Source of the DNA: Planctomycetota bacterium
Lineage (GTDB): Bacteria > Planctomycetota > Phycisphaerae > Phycisphaerales > SM1A02
Length of the DNA: 64,000 nucleotides
Direction: 5' to 3'
Assembly (NCBI GenBank): GCA_021414025.1
Contig: JAIOPG010000004.1
Location: 248,001-312,000 of the forward strand
The notes under the pieces are model-generated. The model made no database searches, was not told the origin of the DNA, and saw only the letters and a list, made by a program, of their open reading frames with translations. Shown here one piece after another: positions 18,301-25,930 of this stretch (position 1 is the first letter of the stretch; each line of letters starts with the position of its first letter). Made by a program: the position numbers and the translations under genes.

Positions 18301-19249
18301 ACTGGCCACCGCCAACGACCGGGCGGACGCCGCGGCGCTCGCCTGCCTGCGCGCCGGACCGGTCTGCGCCCTGATCCGCAACGACGGCGAAGTGGTCGGC
18401 GTCTCCAATGCCACGGGCGCGGTCCAGTGGTCCTTCGCCTCCGCGATCCACGCGATCGACTGGCAGGAATCCTCGCCGAGCCTGGTGGTGATCGCCGGGC
18501 GCGAGACGGCCACCAGCGAGGAACTCACCAGCAATCCGAACCTGATCCAGGCGATCGACGCCGCCAAGGGCGCTGTTTCGGCCCAGCGCGTCCTGCCCAA
18601 GGAATGGGGACGGGTGCGCTGGTTGCAGATCCTTCCGGACTGCCTGCTGGTGGCGACCGATGAAATGGTGGCGGCGCTCGAGCTCGAGAGCGGCCTGCCC
18701 ACGCGCTGGACGCAGCTGGACCGGCGCTACAAGGACTCGCCGCCGGCGCAGGTTGCGGGCTCCTGGTGCCTGCTGCGCGAGCGATCCGGAAATGTCGTCG
18801 CCCTGAGCATGGCCACCGGGCGCGCCAGCGCGATGCCCTTCGTGGTTCCCTCGGGCGGCGAGGGAGAGTCGGGCCGCATCTCGGTGCAGCCTTATCGAAA
18901 CCAGTGGCTCGTGCAGCGCATGCAGCGGATGAGCCTGCACGCCGACGATGGATCCCTGCAGGGAGCCGACGCGGTCGCGGTGGACCGTCGCTACGAGAAC
19001 GCGGTGATCGGCGACAACGCGGTGTTCGTCATCGACGGCACCCGTCCCGATCTCTTCGCCGAGCCCGGCGGCGGTCCGGAGTTTCTGCTGCGCGAGTTCC
19101 GCCCCTCCGACGGACTTCGCTCCATCGGCGCGCCGGTCGCCGTGCGGACCACGGTCGGTCGGATCGCCCGTGCCGAGGCCATCGACGGATGGATCTTCCT
19201 CGGCGGGGATGACCGAACCATCGCGATTCCGGCACCTTTGCCCCATTGA
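15368..19249 (+). CDS. Large exported PQQ-like beta-propeller protein
   Basis: From GTG 15368 the product has about 1293 residues. A signal sequence ends near residue 31 (PIARA then QESAP). A helical, TPR-like region spans about 50-190. Many PQQ/WD40-type blades follow, each with a turn such as LIALDRATGALRWAN, VARIDASNGHVLWLRRW and LVCLSAADGSEIWSAML. A helical insert around 620-850 separates a second set of blades. Such proteins act as periplasmic or outer-membrane scaffolds; there are no clear PQQ-cofactor or dehydrogenase residues. ATG 15353 is an alternative start. The gene diverges from the LEA2 lipoprotein gene. Confidence 0.75.
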   Translation: MKRVATGPRLLRMTAPALLAAVLLAPIARAQESAPVTIDASPTGAELLRRARESAAANPVESARALQEAVDRFSRKLVPWDDSTDRYQNTADAAERFLLSNAQVRESWLREESAAAQRQLDQGDAQQVAELRALTPAGLQAMMLLAQQALDEGRVSSARRWIDKSLRHPSLDPAKKKLLENARRSIEAPAPAAAAPPAREASAEATTVAQWRPLWSAWLPEAWLNRHVAEADPQALALATRDAAATGTALLATARFSGDGVLIADGVTVRLLDRHSGLERWQHSIGSPEDQAKLVPSDLAVAVPAGDLVITLPGHALLEQRSGLPRVTALSLLNGARQWDVHFDRLGRTEFDELFPHGEPLVFDDVVVVQARKSNSRLESAAWLIALDRATGALRWANSLGAAGGVRLAVSRPLSSPSQFEGDVIAATSLGVVARIDASNGHVLWLRRWSAPLREPRTSNPAWQLPSPVVANDRVYWIQPDQNTLVCLSAADGSEIWSAMLGVNEQLPAARSLLADAQRLYLLSEDVVAVDIADPRRAIWKLSEQLKEPVTVRGESSLGADRNGRPLLAVPLAGRAVLLDPETGRLVGELPLEAGGNLSLREGQLATVDAQRVTLSMEAAEGERLLRARLALNPGDPRSGLALFELGRTWGRSALMLDGATAMSAAINKDESPSGALRDELLRRLLEVLGMKEIDLDTQSKLLAIARSTARTSTQRAALALRMGDLAAEQGKLEEALDQWISLLESKEMRDELVGDDPRRTSARVAALERVVARPLTAVMAPRRRAAEKARAEMRECGDLALVHAAHVAALLAGAPGEAGAVLQEAEQLARSRGLVNAAQICKAMRTNDPPGTRWPGEAGAGPLPKLGSAEPRATTLVGRLLSMSAEAQDERPRTSMLFAEPASLLLRGGDDLGIIWRSNFGDRDPSVMAMSPGIVLWCPQSRDDGALLALNPKDGATVWRLDSVQTLFQPERIASMGLATANDRADAAALACLRAGPVCALIRNDGEVVGVSNATGAVQWSFASAIHAIDWQESSPSLVVIAGRETATSEELTSNPNLIQAIDAAKGAVSAQRVLPKEWGRVRWLQILPDCLLVATDEMVAALELESGLPTRWTQLDRRYKDSPPAQVAGSWCLLRERSGNVVALSMATGRASAMPFVVPSGGEGESGRISVQPYRNQWLVQRMQRMSLHADDGSLQGADAVAVDRRYENAVIGDNAVFVIDGTRPDLFAEPGGGPEFLLREFRPSDGLRSIGAPVAVRTTVGRIARAEAIDGWIFLGGDDRTIAIPAPLPH

Positions 19250-19274
19250 CAAACCGCCCGTTCTCATGGATAAA
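19246..19274 (+). promoter_or_regulatory. Sigma-70-type promoter before the hyperacidic gene
   Basis: A perfect TTGACA (19246-19251) overlaps the stop of the beta-propeller gene. It is followed by a 17-bp spacer and GATAAA (19269-19274). The predicted RNA start near 19281 leaves a leader of about 35 nt with AAGGG before ATG 19316. Confidence 0.55.
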
Positions 19275-19315
19275 CCCTGTTGACTTTCAACCACCAAGGG
19301 ACCCGCGCCGCGACC

Positions 19316-19717
19316 ATGAACACGCTCGACCATGATCTTCTGAAATTGCTGCTCGCACGCGCAACGGCGGCGCCGGCCATGGTCGGTCCCGACGACGACG
19401 AGGACATCGACCCCTTCGAGGATGACGACGACGACTTCGCCGAGGAGGATGATTTCGGCAACGAGGACGTTGAAGTCGAGGAGAAGGAGGAGGTCGAGGA
19501 GGACGACGATCTCGACGACGACGAGGACGAGGAGGACGAGATTGTCGTCGAGGAAGAGAAGGACGACGCCGAGGAGGAGGAGGACGACCTCGAAGACGAT
19601 GACGACCTCGAAGACGAGGAAGAGGACGACGACGAGGATGAGGACGACGATGACGACGAGGACCTCGACGACGATGACGACGAGGATGAGGAAGAGGACG
19701 AAGACGAGGAAGTCTGA
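19316..19717 (+). CDS. Hyperacidic Asp/Glu-rich protein
   Basis: The predicted 133 residues split into two parts. Residues 1-25 (MNTLDHDLLKLLLARATAA) can form a short amphipathic helix. From about residue 28 to the end the chain is almost all Asp and Glu, with rare Phe, Val and Leu spaced along it. The DNA is a run of GAC, GAT, GAG and GAA codons. It is not recognised as a family member. Acidic tails of this kind occur in the RNA polymerase delta subunit, DNA mimics and calcium-binding proteins, but no such domain is visible. The long opposite-strand reading is a Pro/Arg-rich shadow. A good promoter at 19246-19274 and ATG 19316 support a real gene; TTG 19280 would be an alternative start. Confidence 0.65.
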   Translation: MNTLDHDLLKLLLARATAAPAMVGPDDDEDIDPFEDDDDDFAEEDDFGNEDVEVEEKEEVEEDDDLDDDEDEEDEIVVEEEKDDAEEEEDDLEDDDDLEDEEEDDDEDEDDDDDEDLDDDDDEDEEEDEDEEV

Positions 19718-19723
19718 CCCGGC

Positions 19724-20902
19724 TCAGTCCAGGCGCAGGGCCGCGATTCGGCAGGTTCCCGCCCCGGGCAGCAGCAGAATCACTCGTCCGGGGTTGCTTC
19801 CCGGGCCGCTGGGCGACCGGGCGAGCCAGGGCTCCTGAATCACCGTCACCGGGCCGCGAACCGGATCCACCGGCAGTGAAAGCGTGGCCAGGCGGTCCTT
19901 GAACGAAACCAGAAGCTGCTTGTCGCCGTTGGAGGTCGCCGAAAGGGTTCCCAGCGGAAGGGGCGTGAGCGTGTCCGTCCGTGGCTGCCAGATCGCCATG
20001 CGCCCCAGGTCGGGATGGAAGAACATCAGCGATCCATCCGCCCGCACCGCGCGGTCCGGCGGGATCGAGCTGAAGCACTGGTAGGCCAGTCGCTCCGAGC
20101 CGCGCATGGAGAGGCTCCGGCGGATGATCGCCGGCCGCGACTCTTCCGTCTTCATCGTCTGGCCCGGTCGCAGCGGCAGGTAGGCCAGTTCCAGCGTGCC
20201 GTCGCGCAGTCGCATCGCGAAAATGCCGTCCGGCGCCACGATCGGAAGCATCCAGCTTTCCTCCGGTTTGCGCGGCCATTCAAACCTTCCCTCGGGGCGC
20301 TCCACGATCACGGTGAACTCGCGCTCGCCAATGGCGCGGCGCGACCAGGCCAACTCGCCGCGCGGCCCGAGCGACGCGAAGGCGTTCACCGCGGAATCCT
20401 GCACCAGCCAGCGCGGGTCGCCGCCATCCCAGGGCAGCAGGCCGATCCATCGCGAGCCATCCTCCTGCGGGCTTTCCACCAGCACGCCCCGCGCGTCGCA
20501 GCCGCGGCCCAGCATGTAGGGGCCTTCCCAGGTGTGGGCGGCCTCGGACTCCTCGATGCCGCGCACCGAGACAATGCCATGAACCGCCGGGGGCGCCTCG
20601 GGGGCCGCCGTGAGCATCGGCCAGTTGAAGTTGGATTGCCGCTGCCAGGCCAGTTGCATGCCATCCGCGCTGGGCAGGGGCAGCTGGAATCCGTCGGTCG
20701 CCAGCGAGGGCAGGGGCTCGATGCGAAATCGCAGCGAGGTGTCCCGCGTCACCGCGCCGGAATCGTTGCGGACCACCTGGTCGCTGCCGCCCTCGTTCAC
20801 CACCAGGCGGCTGGGGCCCAGCGGCGTCACCTGCTTCACGCATGCCGCCAGGCTCAAGGCCAGTGCCAGGCGCGCAATGGGATGGGCGGGGTTTCGTCTC
20901 AT
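19724..20902 (-). CDS. Lipoprotein of unknown function at the end of the secretion cluster
   Basis: The 392-residue product starts at ATG 20902 with AGGA upstream. It has a lipobox (ALSLAAC) with the lipidated Cys near residue 21. The mature part has repeated beta-rich segments such as GSRWIGLLPWDGGDPRW and GPRGELAWSRR that suggest a TolB/WD40-like propeller, but no family is recognised. It lies 100 bp downstream of the secretin gene on the same strand, so it may be part of the secretion operon. A TACACT hexamer upstream (minus strand) could also provide its own promoter. Confidence 0.65.
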   Translation of the reverse strand: MRRNPAHPIARLALALSLAACVKQVTPLGPSRLVVNEGGSDQVVRNDSGAVTRDTSLRFRIEPLPSLATDGFQLPLPSADGMQLAWQRQSNFNWPMLTAAPEAPPAVHGIVSVRGIEESEAAHTWEGPYMLGRGCDARGVLVESPQEDGSRWIGLLPWDGGDPRWLVQDSAVNAFASLGPRGELAWSRRAIGEREFTVIVERPEGRFEWPRKPEESWMLPIVAPDGIFAMRLRDGTLELAYLPLRPGQTMKTEESRPAIIRRSLSMRGSERLAYQCFSSIPPDRAVRADGSLMFFHPDLGRMAIWQPRTDTLTPLPLGTLSATSNGDKQLLVSFKDRLATLSLPVDPVRGPVTVIQEPWLARSPSGPGSNPGRVILLLPGAGTCRIAALRLD

Positions 20903-21002
20903 GCGTCAATTCCTGGGACGGGCAAAAGTGTACGACACCGGCAGGGCGGATTCGCAGGCGAAATCTTGAATGTGGAAAGCGAGTCCGCGCGTCGGGCGCC
21001 GG

Positions 21003-24000
21003 TCACTCGGGCTTGGGCGGAAGCGGCTCCTGCGTCTTCTGCGGGATCATCTCGTGCATCTTCGGAGCGGGCGGCAGCGGCGTGTTGACTTGCTCAAGCG
21101 GCTCGTTGGTTGGATTCGGCTTCTGCGGATCCTTCGAGCCTTTCTTCTCATCGAGCCGCTTCACCATTTCCTCCAGCTTGCTGTCCAGCGGCTTCTCCAG
21201 CGCCCGCAGTCGCTCGATTTCCATGACATTGAAGTTGGTGTCGTTCTCGTCCGGATTGTCGACGACCAGCGGCGTGACGAAAAGCACGAGCTCGGTCGCC
21301 GCGTCCACCTTCTCGGTCGAGGAGAAGACCCAGTCCAGCACCGGAATGTCGCCAAGGATCGGCACCTTGGTCTTCACCTTGTTCTCGGTTTCCTTGCGGA
21401 TGCCGCTGATGACGATGGTCTGCCCGTTCTTGATCACGACTGAGGTGTTGGTCTGACGACGCTTGATGGTCGGATTGGAACCCGGGGCCGTCACTGTCGT
21501 GGGGGTGGTGTCCACATTGCTCAGCAGGATCTCGATCTGCATCGCGACATTCAGGTCCTTGGTGATGCGCGGCCGCACATTCAGTCCGATGCCGACGGCG
21601 ATCTGGTCGAAGCTCGCGGTGGTGCCGCCGCCCGTGGTGCCACCCGTCGTCTGGCCGGTCTGGAAGGGCACATCCTGCCCGTCGAAGAACTTCGCCTCCT
21701 GGTTGTCGCTGGTGAAAACGCGCGGCTGCTGCAGGATGCGGACCTGGGTCTGCTCCTCGAGGGCCTGCAGGATCACAGTCGCGTCCACGCCGAAGGCCAG
21801 CACGCTTGAAGTCAGGTCGCCGATGAAGTCACCGGTGCGCGAGCCTTCGTAGATCGGGGTCGTGCCCTGCCCGTTGACCACGATGGCGTTGGCGCCGGTC
21901 AGCGGCTGAATGGTGCCGCGCTGCCCGAACTTCAAGCCGAAGGCGAACTGGTCTCCGAGCTGGACCTCGGCGAGGACGCAGCTGATCATGACCTGACGCC
22001 CGGGTTTGTCGAGCTTCTCGATGATGTCCATCATCGCCTGCTGGATTTCCGGCGCCGCCAGCACCAACACGCTGTTCTGCCCGGCGTTGGGCACGACGCG
22101 GGTCTTGCCCACCAGGGCGCTGACCTCGGTGGCCGTGTCGCCGGCTCCCCGAGCGGATTGCCAGGGGAACTTGATTTCGTTCGAGGTGCCGCTGGTCGAG
22201 CCGTTGCTGGTGACACCGGTGGGCTGGCTCGTCGAGGAGGATCCGGTCGTGGTGCCGCCCGCGGCGCCGCTGAAGTCGATGCCGGTCAGGCCTTCGTTGG
22301 GCGCCTTGATGCCGGTGCCGCTGCCGGCCTCGGCCAGCAGGGCGTTGAGGATCTCGGCCACCTGCACGGCGTTGGCGTGCTTCAATTCCACGCTGATGGG
22401 CAGGCCCGCCTGCAGCGGCTGGTCAATGTCCTGAATCAGTTTGTCCAGCCAGACGAAATTGTCCGGAGTCTTGGTGACGACCAGCAGGCGGCCCGAGTCC
22501 GGATAGGCCTCGATGCGGAAGACGTTGGAGACCGCGACGTCGGCGCCGGTGGAGTCGCCGCCGCCCGCGCCTTGCCGCGCGCCGCCGGCGTTGTTCCGGT
22601 TGGCTCCGCCCGCCGCGCCCGCCGCGCCGGAGAAGGGGCGCCGCGTCGTGCTGCTGCCGCCGCCGCCGGATTCCAGCAGCGCCTGCAGCATGTCCTTCAC
22701 CTTGATCGGATCGGTGTACTTCAGGTCATACAACCGGAAGGGTTGGCCGTCCTTCGTAATCGGCACGTCCCACGCGGTGGTGATCAGGCGGCGGATTTCC
22801 TGCAGGATCTCCGGCTCGGCGCGGATCGTGAGCGAGTTCATGGTGGGGAGCACGGTGACGACCAGTTGCTCGCTGGTGCCGGGAATCAGGCCTTCGCCGC
22901 CGCTGCCGCTGGAGGAGCGGCGGGCCCCCGCGGGCTGCCCTGGTCGCTGCGGCTGGCCCTGCTGGCCGGGCTGCTGCGGCTGGGTATTGCCGCCGCCCAC
23001 GGTCTTGGCCGCGAAGAGCTCCTGGATCAGCGTGGAGATCTGCGTCGCGTCGGCGTACTTCAGCTTGAAGGTCTCGGTGCGGACCTCGAGGTAGGCGGGC
23101 ACGTCCAGCAGCGAAATCATCCGCTGCACGCGCTTGGCGAAGCCGATGTCGCTTTCCAAAATGAGCTGGTTGGAATTGTTGTCCACGCTGAACTGGACGT
23201 AGTCGGGCAGATTGCTCTGCAGCTGGTCGTAGACGTTCTGCGCCTTGGTGTTCTCGATCTTGAAGATCTTGAGGCAGATCGTGCCATCCTCGGCGAGCGC
23301 TGAAACGTCGATCTCCGGTCCGAGCACCGTGATCGGCTGCAGCTTGTTCATGTCGGTCAGCATGTCGATCATGACGACCTTGTCGGTCTCCACCACGCCG
23401 ACCGCGTTCAGGCGGAAGGCCTGGAAGAGCAGGTCCAGCGCGTCCTGTCGGCTGACTTCCTTGTCCATGACCAGCGTGATCTTGCTGGCGGCGACCTGCT
23501 GCAGGCGGATCATCACCGCCTTGCCGGTGGTCTCGACGATGAAGGGGATCGTGTCCTCGATCTTCGTTTCCTTGAACGTCAGCTTGACCTTGTCGGTCGG
23601 ACCCTGACGGCGTGCGCCGCGGATTTCCTTGGCGCCTTGCGAGAGGAGCGAGCCCTCGAGCTGGATCGTTCCGGCAGGCACCTCGTTGGGAACCGGCGCG
23701 ATCTCGGTCGATTGAGCGCCGGTGGTCGAAGTTTCCTCGTGCGCCGCGGCGGGATCCGTTGGCGGCGCCGGAGTCGCGGTCGATGGTGTCGGTGCGGAAG
23801 TCTTGGAACCGGCGGCGGGCTGCGGCGTGGCGGCGGGGCGACGACCCGCATCCTGCGGAAGGATCACCGCCGAGTGAAACGCGACGGGCTTCTCAGCGAT
23901 CGTCGCGGTCGGCTGCGGCGCCGGTTGCGGTCGCGCCGGTCGGTCATACGAGGACATCGCCAGCGCCGGCGCCACCACCGCCGCTGCAAGGAGCAGCACG

Positions 24001-24059
24001 GAGCGAATGGCGCGGAGTTGGATCGTGGATGGTCGCAAGGCTTTGGAAATCCGAGTCAA
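21003..24059 (-). CDS. gspD: Type II secretion system secretin
   Basis: The 1018-residue protein forms the outer-membrane ring of a type II secretion or type IV pilus system. After a signal sequence (about residues 1-34) and a Pro/Thr-rich linker there is an N0/STN-like domain (KLTFKETKIEDTIPFIVETT). Several N-domain repeats follow, such as TETFKLKYADATQISTLIQE and LYDLKYTDPIKVKDMLQALL. The secretin core carries VMISCVLAEVQ and the C-terminal signature VVIKNGQTIVISGIRKE with VPILGDIPVLDWVF. Gly/Asn/Ser-rich inserts lengthen it beyond the usual 650-750 residues. The start is TTG 24059; no ATG is available near it. Confidence 0.9.
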   Translation of the reverse strand: MTRISKALRPSTIQLRAIRSVLLLAAAVVAPALAMSSYDRPARPQPAPQPTATIAEKPVAFHSAVILPQDAGRRPAATPQPAAGSKTSAPTPSTATPAPPTDPAAAHEETSTTGAQSTEIAPVPNEVPAGTIQLEGSLLSQGAKEIRGARRQGPTDKVKLTFKETKIEDTIPFIVETTGKAVMIRLQQVAASKITLVMDKEVSRQDALDLLFQAFRLNAVGVVETDKVVMIDMLTDMNKLQPITVLGPEIDVSALAEDGTICLKIFKIENTKAQNVYDQLQSNLPDYVQFSVDNNSNQLILESDIGFAKRVQRMISLLDVPAYLEVRTETFKLKYADATQISTLIQELFAAKTVGGGNTQPQQPGQQGQPQRPGQPAGARRSSSGSGGEGLIPGTSEQLVVTVLPTMNSLTIRAEPEILQEIRRLITTAWDVPITKDGQPFRLYDLKYTDPIKVKDMLQALLESGGGGSSTTRRPFSGAAGAAGGANRNNAGGARQGAGGGDSTGADVAVSNVFRIEAYPDSGRLLVVTKTPDNFVWLDKLIQDIDQPLQAGLPISVELKHANAVQVAEILNALLAEAGSGTGIKAPNEGLTGIDFSGAAGGTTTGSSSTSQPTGVTSNGSTSGTSNEIKFPWQSARGAGDTATEVSALVGKTRVVPNAGQNSVLVLAAPEIQQAMMDIIEKLDKPGRQVMISCVLAEVQLGDQFAFGLKFGQRGTIQPLTGANAIVVNGQGTTPIYEGSRTGDFIGDLTSSVLAFGVDATVILQALEEQTQVRILQQPRVFTSDNQEAKFFDGQDVPFQTGQTTGGTTGGGTTASFDQIAVGIGLNVRPRITKDLNVAMQIEILLSNVDTTPTTVTAPGSNPTIKRRQTNTSVVIKNGQTIVISGIRKETENKVKTKVPILGDIPVLDWVFSSTEKVDAATELVLFVTPLVVDNPDENDTNFNVMEIERLRALEKPLDSKLEEMVKRLDEKKGSKDPQKPNPTNEPLEQVNTPLPPAPKMHEMIPQKTQEPLPPKPE

Positions 24060-24169
24060 ACAACTCTTTCGATATCGACCAAATGGTCACTTTTTGAGTG
24101 AAAAAACAGGGCTTGGTAGCGCCGAGGTCCGGCGTGGGAAAGGTACCAACCGAGACGCCGGTCAACGGT

Positions 24170-24343
24170 TCAGGGAGGTGGAGATTGCCCCTTTTTTAAT
24201 TCATTTATGCGTTGCGCGAGTTGGGCGAGCTCGTTGTCCAGGCGCTCCTTCGTCGGGCCATCGAGGTCGGGATTGGTTTTGGCCTTCTCAATCGTCGCTT
24301 GGGGCGTGATGGCTGCGTTCAACGCCATGCCGTTGATCTGCAT
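24170..24343 (-). CDS. Possible small protein in the secretion cluster
   Basis: A 57-codon reading from ATG 24343 sits between the GspC-position gene and the secretin gene on the same strand. Its product has a charged helical stretch (TKERLDNELAQLAQRINELK) and ends in Pro residues. No Shine-Dalgarno is visible, and no family is recognised. The coiled-coil-like pattern and the tight fit in the operon favour a gene, but it could be chance. It may also be a remnant of a larger component. Confidence 0.4.
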   Translation of the reverse strand: MQINGMALNAAITPQATIEKAKTNPDLDGPTKERLDNELAQLAQRINELKKGQSPPP

Positions 24344-24392
24344 CAGTGGTGAATGGCGCCGGTGCGGCCATCTGCTTCGAGTCCCAACCCTT

Positions 24393-25313
24393 TTATTGAG
24401 CGGTACTTGGAGAGTTGGAAGCCGCCGAATCAGCGACGCTTGGCTGGGCCGGGACGGGGGGGTGCACCGGTGGAATCGGTTCGGGAACGGCCGGGGTATC
24501 GGCCGGTGGCGTGGCTGGTCCGACGCCGGGATCGGGTTGCGGTTGGTTGGCCGGCGCCGCACCGGGAACGGCGCTGGGAGGCGAGTCCGACGTTGATCCC
24601 GGAGGTGTGCCCGGGGGAGGCGCGGCGGCTCCATTGGCCCCATTTCGATTGGTGTTTCCCGGGTTTTTCGAGCCTGGTGCATTGCCCTTGCCCGTGGAGT
24701 CAAGGCCAGGATTCTTTTGCTTGGAGCCCGTCACAGGCGCCGTGGATTCGATGCCGGCGGTCCGCGCCGTCGACCACTTGCCGTTGAAGAACTCCTCCTT
24801 TTTCGTCGGCCAGATCGCCACGTCATACTCGCCGCCCTCGTGGCCGAGCTTCACGCTCCACGGTGCATTGGTGGCGATCACCTTGATGCCGTTGCTCTCC
24901 TCGCCGGTCTTGATCTGGAAACTGTCGAAGTAGACGATCGGTCCGAGCACCGCGATCGGTCTCTTGCCCGTGTATTCGGCGGGGATCGACGGGGGTGGCG
25001 GCTCGACGGGTTTCTCGATTTTCGGCGGCGGCGGCTTGGGCAGGGCTCGGACCGGCGGAGTCGGCATGAAGAAGGCGCTGCGTCCGTCGAAGCGGTCGCG
25101 GTCGAGCTTGGCCAGCTGCTCGTGCTTCTGCAGCGAGCCCTGCAGCGCCGAGGCGGGATCGATGTCCCCGCCGAAGACCAGCAGGGCGGAGAGCACGTTC
25201 AACACGCCGGCGAAGGCGATCCCTCCGGCGATGGCGACCAAGGCCAGCGCGGCCAAGAGACGAGGCGTCCAGTGGACGCCTTTGGGAGGATGAATCCAGG
25301 TCGGAAGGGGCAT
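24393..25313 (-). CDS. Single-pass membrane protein in the GspC/PilP position
   Basis: The 306-residue protein has one membrane helix at about residues 17-48 (LLAALALVAIAGGIAF). A periplasmic region with a Pro-rich linker (PKPPPPKIEKPVEPPPP) follows, then a compact domain around 110-185 (GPIVYFDSFQIKTGEESNGIKVI). A long Pro/Asn/Gly tail completes it. GspC and PilP link the inner-membrane platform to the secretin, and this gene occupies that place, but no HR or PDZ domain is clear. Its start shares one base with the gspM-like stop, so it is translationally coupled. Confidence 0.55.
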   Translation of the reverse strand: MPLPTWIHPPKGVHWTPRLLAALALVAIAGGIAFAGVLNVLSALLVFGGDIDPASALQGSLQKHEQLAKLDRDRFDGRSAFFMPTPPVRALPKPPPPKIEKPVEPPPPSIPAEYTGKRPIAVLGPIVYFDSFQIKTGEESNGIKVIATNAPWSVKLGHEGGEYDVAIWPTKKEEFFNGKWSTARTAGIESTAPVTGSKQKNPGLDSTGKGNAPGSKNPGNTNRNGANGAAAPPPGTPPGSTSDSPPSAVPGAAPANQPQPDPGVGPATPPADTPAVPEPIPPVHPPVPAQPSVADSAASNSPSTAQ

Positions 25314-25930
25314 CAGCCGATCCCTCCACCGCTGGCGGACTTGCTCGGAACCACCCAGGCGTCCACCGTCATGTGCACGACCACCTTGCGCTCGGCCTCC
25401 TTGCGCTGCAGCCGGATGGAGGAGATCGATTCAATCGCCGGGTGCGACTCAATGTCAGCGACGATCTTGGAGAAAACCTCCGGCGAGCACTCGAACTGGA
25501 GCTCGCCGCTCACCTTCGACAGTTTGTCGCCGCCGGCGGACATGCCCGAGAGCCGGGTGCTTGCCCGCTGGGCGTCATAGCCGAAATTCGTGGTGGAATA
25601 TTTCTTCACGATGCCCACGATCGCCTTGGCCATCGACTCGGCGCCCTCGGACTCGCTGCCGATGGGCTCGGCGGGGCCGAAGGTCTCCGGCCCGACGTTC
25701 GAGGCGGAGTCGTTGTTGGCGATCGTCTCCGCAGTGTCGCTCAGGATCTTCTGGATTCGGTCAGCCTGCTCGTTCCAGGATCGTGCCCAGCTCCAGCTCA
25801 GGGCGTCGACGGCGAAATAGGCGACCACGAGGGCCAGCAGGAGCACGCCCCAGCGGCCGGCGGGGGGCAGCGAGCGGATCTGCGCCAGCGTCGGATTGCG
25901 ATCGAGGTTGAAGTCGAGCTTGAGATTCAT
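25313..25930 (-). CDS. GspM/PilO-like inner-membrane component
   Basis: The 205-residue protein has one N-terminal membrane helix (about residues 27-45) followed by a helical stretch and then an alpha-beta domain. That domain has ELQFECSPEVFSKIVADIE and SSIRLQRKEAERKVVVHMTVD, like the ferredoxin fold of GspM and PilO. It lies just after the GspL-like gene and overlaps it by 4 bp, the usual L-then-M order of type II secretion operons. These proteins form the inner-membrane platform with GspL. Confidence 0.65.
   Translation of the reverse strand: MNLKLDFNLDRNPTLAQIRSLPPAGRWGVLLLALVVAYFAVDALSWSWARSWNEQADRIQKILSDTAETIANNDSASNVGPETFGPAEPIGSESEGAESMAKAIVGIVKKYSTTNFGYDAQRASTRLSGMSAGGDKLSKVSGELQFECSPEVFSKIVADIESHPAIESISSIRLQRKEAERKVVVHMTVDAWVVPSKSASGGGIG

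Noticed and set aside
19287-20279. Long minus-strand frame opposite the hyperacidic gene, rich in Pro and Arg
   Set aside because: It is the mirror of Asp/Glu codon runs and of a real gene on the same strand in another frame; no domain is visible and the plus-strand promoter supports the acidic reading.
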